Shown here piece after piece: positions 7,733 through 10,941 of a stretch of 10,941 bases of DNA (position 1 is the stretch's first letter; every line of letters starts with the position of its first letter). The stretch is taken from assembly GCA_945870115.1 (NCBI GenBank), contig CAMBRH010000101.1, forward strand, positions 1 through 10,941, read 5' to 3'. The translations under genes were made by a program, and so were the position numbers. The stretch comes from Chitinophaga pinensis (GTDB taxonomy: Bacteria > Bacteroidota > Bacteroidia > Flavobacteriales_D > Crocinitomicaceae). Under the pieces are notes generated by a model. That model had not been told where the DNA came from, did not search any database, and saw only the letters and a program-made list of their open reading frames with translations.

Positions 7733-7786
7733 TTAGTCCTTTGTCTAATTTTTATTCAATATTCAAATCTTTTATCAACAAAAATT

Positions 7787-7824
7787 AAGTCTTATTATCC
7801 TAATATCCTGAAGTCTTAATATCC
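7787..7824. repeat. Degenerate direct repeats between kinase and gpmI
   Basis: AAGTCTTATTATCC (7787-7800) and AAGTCTTAATATCC (7811-7824) match at 13 of 14 positions with a 24-base period. TAATATCC also occurs between them at 7801-7808. The array ends just before the stop codon of the minus-strand kinase at 7827. The unit resembles the AGTCTTA/AATCTTT-like words in the adjacent inverted repeat. No function is evident. Confidence 0.5.
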
Positions 7825-7826
7825 AA

Positions 7827-8714
7827 TCAAAAAGTTAATTCGAAAACAGCACCATTTGGCACATTTTCTTTGTATTCAATTTCTCCTCCTATTAAATTTG
7901 TAAATTCTTTCACGATAAAAAGTCCCAAGCCTGTTCCCTTTTTAGATCTTGTTTCTTCATTTTCAAGTCTTACGAATTTTTGGAAGATTATTTCTCGATT
8001 TTCTTTTGAAATTCCTGGTCCAAAATCAAATATACGTAATAGATTACGTTCTTCAATTTTTATTAATTCAATTTTAATTTTTTTCTCTGTTCCAGCGTAT
8101 TTTATTGCATTCTCAATCAAATTTATAACAATTGTTTTGAACATGAAAATATCTGTTTCAATTTCAATGTCTTTTAACTTTAATTCAAAAAAGTCTTTGT
8201 TGTATTTTAGAACGTATTGCTTTACGATCTTCTCAATTTCATTAGATAAACTAATTTTTTCTTTGTGGATTTCAAAAGTTCTATTTTCAATTCTGGCAGA
8301 AATTAAGATTGCATCAACGATTTCTTCTAAGCGTAAATTTTCCAAAAGCGCTTTTTGTAAAAGTTCATCTCTCTTTTCTGCTTCAAAATTTCTTTTCAAT
8401 AAGGTTTGCAAATATAATTTTGTTGAAGCCAAAGGAGTTTTTAACTCATGTGTTACTGAAAGTAAAAAGTTATGCTGTCTTTTCGCTAATTCATGTTCCT
8501 TTTTGATGGATTTCATAATTCTCCATAAACCAAAAATTAAAATCAAAAAGAAAACCAAACCTTCGCCAATTATCATTCCAATTCGCTTGCTGACTGCCGC
8601 TGCAGGATAACCAACTTCTTGCGTTAATTGAATGATGTGATAAGCCCACCAAGAAAACTGTAACACAACGTAAGCTCCAAGTAAATAAAAGAATATTGTT
8701 GGTTGTCTTCTCAC
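7827..8714 (-). CDS. Orphan membrane sensor histidine kinase (HisKA/HATPase)
   Basis: Inner-membrane sensor kinase of 295 residues. Two membrane helices (about 7-28 and 46-67) enclose only about 17 periplasmic residues, too few for a normal periplasmic sensor domain, so the stimulus is likely sensed in the membrane or cytoplasm. HisKA follows directly, without HAMP or PAS, with phospho-acceptor His89 in SVTHELKTPLAS. The HATPase_c domain has N-box Asn202 (NLIENAIKYA), G1 Asp230 (FDFGPGI), an F-box near FQKFVRLE and G2 GTGLGL at 260-265. All catalytic motifs look intact. The start is GTG at 8714: the preceding in-frame codon is TAA, and the next ATG (residue 47) would remove the first helix. 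No response regulator adjoins it, so its partner must lie elsewhere. It sits 50 bp after the pterin dehydratase gene. A -7-like box at 8746-8739 may give it its own promoter. Confidence 0.93.
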   Translation of the reverse strand: MRRQPTIFFYLLGAYVVLQFSWWAYHIIQLTQEVGYPAAAVSKRIGMIIGEGLVFFLILIFGLWRIMKSIKKEHELAKRQHNFLLSVTHELKTPLASTKLYLQTLLKRNFEAEKRDELLQKALLENLRLEEIVDAILISARIENRTFEIHKEKISLSNEIEKIVKQYVLKYNKDFFELKLKDIEIETDIFMFKTIVINLIENAIKYAGTEKKIKIELIKIEERNLLRIFDFGPGISKENREIIFQKFVRLENEETRSKKGTGLGLFIVKEFTNLIGGEIEYKENVPNGAVFELTF

Positions 8715-8738
8715 TTATTTATTTTAAATTTCGTTTCA

Positions 8739-8746
8739 CAAAGGTA
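8739..8746 (-). promoter_or_regulatory. Candidate Bacteroidota -7 box for the orphan kinase
   Basis: On the minus strand, TACCTTTG exactly matches the TAnnTTTG -7 element of the Bacteroidota primary sigma factor. It lies 24 bp before the GTG start of the kinase. No TTG-type -33 element is found at the expected spacing (the nearest TTG is only 11 bp upstream), so the call is tentative. Confidence 0.35.
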
Positions 8747-8764
8747 AGCTTTTTACTCAATTTT

Positions 8765-8998
8765 TTATGCTATATTATCAATAAATTTAGCGAGATGGTA
8801 GTCCTTTTCGCTTATTGTATTCGTTTCATGAGTAAATAATTCAATATTCATTATGGAACATTTATGAATTTGAATATCGGGGTGATGAGCAACTTCGTCC
8901 GCATATTGTGCAATTTTAAGCATAAAAAGTGCTAATTCTGTTTGTGTTTTAAAAGAGAATTCTTTTTGTAACTTATTGTTTTTAATTAACCAACTCAT
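8765..8998 (-). CDS. Pterin-4a-carbinolamine dehydratase
   Basis: Small cytoplasmic enzyme (77 residues) that dehydrates 4a-hydroxytetrahydrobiopterin, recycling the pterin cofactor after aromatic amino acid hydroxylation (PCD/DCoH, PhhB family). The catalytic signature is clear: His38-His39-Pro in DEVAHHPDI, then His57 in the ELFTHET segment, followed by an Ile-Ser-Glu-Lys-Asp turn matching the usual G-[LV]-[TS]-x-x-D. It is shorter at the N-terminus than the roughly 100-residue mammalian form, but short versions are common in Flavobacteriia. The ATG at 8998 gives MSWL, resembling the family's M-x-W start. It lies 50 bp upstream of the orphan kinase on the same strand and is divergent from paaZ. 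No phenylalanine hydroxylase gene is in the window, so the pterin substrate is inferred. Known homologues also act in molybdopterin or other pterin contexts. Confidence 0.88.
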   Translation of the reverse strand: MSWLIKNNKLQKEFSFKTQTELALFMLKIAQYADEVAHHPDIQIHKCSIMNIELFTHETNTISEKDYHLAKFIDNIA

Positions 8999-9069
8999 TT
9001 AATTTAAATATTAGGTAAGAAAACATGATTTTAAATTTACAAACTGTGGGTTTTAAATTCCTTAAACTA

Positions 9070-9087
9070 ACACATGTTAATTTGTGT
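9070..9087. promoter_or_regulatory. Dyad ACACA-N8-TGTGT, possible operator
   Basis: ACACATGTTAATTTGTGT is an 18-bp dyad: five-base arms and a central TTAA palindrome with two unmatched bases on each side. It lies in the 195-bp gap between the divergent pterin dehydratase and paaZ genes, 106 bp before the paaZ start. The symmetry would suit a dimeric repressor, but no regulator gene is visible and AT-rich DNA produces such dyads by chance. Confidence 0.3.
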
Positions 9088-9193
9088 GTCGTTTTGTGAA
9101 GTTAGCACTTTTAATCGGTTTTCAGCTTATATTTTTCAATTTTTTCATGCTCTTTTTGAAATCTTGCTTAACTTTAACAAAAAATTTAAAAAA

Positions 9194-10941
9194 ATGATTC
9201 AAGTTAAAAATTACGTTCAAGGAAAATGGCAAGCCGGAGAAGGTGTTGAAACTAATTTATACAATGCTTTAAATGGTGATTTAATCGGAAATACTTCCAG
9301 TAAAGGACTTGATTATGAGTCTATTTTAAATTATGGTCGCACAACTGGTGGAAGCGTATTGCGTAAAATGACTTTCCAAGAAAGAGGCCGAATGTTAAAA
9401 GCTTTGGCTTTGTTTTTACAAGAAAAAAAAGAATCATACTATCAATTAAGTGCTTTAACTGGAGCAACAAGAGTAGATTCTTGGATTGATATTGAAGGAG
9501 GAATTGGAAATGTTTTTGCAAATGCGAGTTTGAGAAAACAATTTCCTGATTTACCTTATTATGTGGATGGAGTTGCTGCTCCACTTTCAAAAAATGGATC
9601 GTTTATAGGACATCATATCATGACTCCAAAAAGAGGAGTTGCTATTCACATCAATGCTTTTAATTTCCCAATTTGGGGAATGTTGGAAAAAATAGCTGTG
9701 AATTTAATGGCGGGCGTTCCTTGTATCGTGAAACCATCAGAATTTACCTGTTTCTTAACAGAATTAATGGTAAAAGACATCATTGATTCTAAAATTTTAC
9801 CAGAAGGTTCATTACAATTAGTTTGCGGTTTGGGCCGTGGAATACTTGATTTTGTTGACATGGAAGATACAGTGACTTTCACCGGAAGTGCACATACTGG
9901 AAAAGTATTGAAAGCCTTACCACAAATCGCTGATAAAAGTGTAGCTTTTAATTTGGAAGCAGATTCTTTGAACGCAACAATTTTAGGGAAATTTGCAACA
10001 CCTGGAACCGCTGAATTTGATTTATTTATCAAAGAAACAACAAAAGAAATTACGGTGAAAGCTGGACAAAAATGTACTGCTGTTAGAAGAATACTCGTAC
10101 CAGAAAATTTATTGGATGAAGTTCAAAAAGCAATTGCTGCTCGTTTGGCTTCTACAAAAATTGGTGATCCAGCGATGGAAGGAGTTCGCATGGGTTCATT
10201 AGCAACAAGAACACAAGTTGATCGTGTAAGAGAAAGCGTAAATAGACTGGCTTTAACGCAAGAAATCGTTTATGGAAATGTAAACGAAGTAGAAATTACT
10301 GGTGGTGATTCTGAAAAAGGAGCATTTTTCTCACCAATTTTATTTGTGAATAACGACCCTTTTAATAAAACTGATTGTCATGAAATTGAAGCTTTTGGTC
10401 CAGTTTCAACGATTATGCCTTACAATGATATCGAAGATGCAATTGAGTTATCCAGAATGGGGAAAGGTTCTTTGGTCTCGTCAATCGTAACACCAAACGA
10501 CAAAGAAGCATGTGAATATGTGATTGGTGCAGCAAGTATGCATGGTAGAATTTTGGTTTTAAACAAAGATTGCGCGAAGGAAAGTACTGGTCACGGTTCA
10601 CCAATGCCACTTTTAACACATGGAGGTCCAGGAAGAGCTGGAGGAGGAGAAGAAATGGGTGGAAAACGTGGAGTTTTACATTACTTACAACGAACAGCAA
10701 TTCAAGGACATCCAACAACTATTACGCAAATAACCCAACAATTTCAAGTTGGCGCAGAAATGCCAGAAGCAAATCCGCATGTTTTCAGAAAGCATTTTGA
10801 GGAAATGGTCATTGGTGAAACAGTTTTCACGCACAAACACACTGTAACGGATGCCGACATTGTAAATTTCGCCAATGTTTCAGGAGATAATTTTTATGCA
10901 CACATGGATGCAACTTCTTTGGAAGGAACAATTTTTGAACG
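9194..10941 (+). CDS. paaZ: Bifunctional oxepin-CoA hydrolase / aldehyde dehydrogenase PaaZ, 3' end beyond window
   Basis: Ring-opening enzyme of aerobic phenylacetate degradation. Its MaoC-like hydratase domain hydrolyses oxepin-CoA, and its aldehyde dehydrogenase domain oxidises the resulting semialdehyde to 3-oxo-5,6-dehydrosuberyl-CoA with NADP+. The ATG at 9194 opens a frame of 582 codons to the window edge; E. coli PaaZ has 681 residues. The dehydrogenase domain covers about 1-520, with HINAFNFPIWGMLEK near 157, TFTGSAHTG at 228-236, Glu255 (FNLEADSLN) and nucleophile Cys294 (AGQKCTA), matching E. coli Glu256 and Cys295. STGHGSP, HGGPGRAGGGEE and the linker follow. The MaoC domain begins near 535 and shows the hydratase dyad Asp565/His570 in SGDNFYAHMD. 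The whole sequence tracks E. coli PaaZ closely, which separates it from the stand-alone aldehyde dehydrogenases. It is divergent from the pterin dehydratase. Other paa genes may follow downstream, outside the window. Confidence 0.95.
   Translation, partial: MIQVKNYVQGKWQAGEGVETNLYNALNGDLIGNTSSKGLDYESILNYGRTTGGSVLRKMTFQERGRMLKALALFLQEKKESYYQLSALTGATRVDSWIDIEGGIGNVFANASLRKQFPDLPYYVDGVAAPLSKNGSFIGHHIMTPKRGVAIHINAFNFPIWGMLEKIAVNLMAGVPCIVKPSEFTCFLTELMVKDIIDSKILPEGSLQLVCGLGRGILDFVDMEDTVTFTGSAHTGKVLKALPQIADKSVAFNLEADSLNATILGKFATPGTAEFDLFIKETTKEITVKAGQKCTAVRRILVPENLLDEVQKAIAARLASTKIGDPAMEGVRMGSLATRTQVDRVRESVNRLALTQEIVYGNVNEVEITGGDSEKGAFFSPILFVNNDPFNKTDCHEIEAFGPVSTIMPYNDIEDAIELSRMGKGSLVSSIVTPNDKEACEYVIGAASMHGRILVLNKDCAKESTGHGSPMPLLTHGGPGRAGGGEEMGGKRGVLHYLQRTAIQGHPTTITQITQQFQVGAEMPEANPHVFRKHFEEMVIGETVFTHKHTVTDADIVNFANVSGDNFYAHMDATSLEGTIFE

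Noticed and set aside
7870..8610. A 246-codon open frame on the plus strand, antisense to the orphan kinase
   Set aside because: Its translation is dominated by Ser, Ile, Phe and Lys with no recognisable domain. It lies wholly inside a kinase gene with all motifs intact, so it is an antisense shadow.
9646..10032. A 128-codon open frame on the minus strand inside paaZ
   Set aside because: It is antisense to a well-conserved stretch of PaaZ, and its sequence has no family signature.

Overview
The window is AT-rich DNA from a member of the Bacteroidota, most likely a Flavobacteriaceae close to Flavobacterium. Four things point there. The leucyl-tRNA synthetase carries lineage-typical insertions. 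A periplasmic-TPR LytS-type histidine kinase is paired with a LytTR regulator. Shine-Dalgarno sequences are largely absent. One good match to the Bacteroidota -7 promoter box (TAnnTTTG) is present. This placement rests on recognising protein families by eye, not on a database search.

Layout: (1) positions 1-2675, minus strand: leuS, cut off at its 3' end by the window edge. (2) 2759-4963 and 5036-5776, plus strand, divergent from leuS: a sensor kinase with signal peptide, TPRs, one membrane helix and a His_kinase/HATPase module, followed by its LytTR response regulator. (3) 5777-6133: a non-coding gap between convergent genes, packed with inverted repeats. It includes a candidate 234-bp element with imperfect terminal inverted repeats and a possible 6-bp target duplication. 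(4) 8998-6134, minus strand: a small pterin-4a-carbinolamine dehydratase, an orphan two-membrane-helix histidine kinase and gpmI. The last two start at GTG. The gap before gpmI holds a strong 19-bp inverted repeat and degenerate direct repeats. (5) 9194-10941, plus strand, divergent from the dehydratase: paaZ, the bifunctional ring-opening enzyme of phenylacetate catabolism, cut off at its 3' end.

Most genes are housekeeping or ordinary signalling: translation (leuS), glycolysis (gpmI), two signal-transduction modules and aromatic metabolism (dehydratase and paaZ). I see no CRISPR array, defence system, prophage, rRNA or tRNA. The least explained material is non-coding: the terminal-inverted-repeat element at 5803-6036, the palindrome CGATAGCTATCG inside the leuS coding sequence with a relative inside that element, and the inverted/direct repeat cluster upstream of gpmI. 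I do not see a convincing new multi-gene system.
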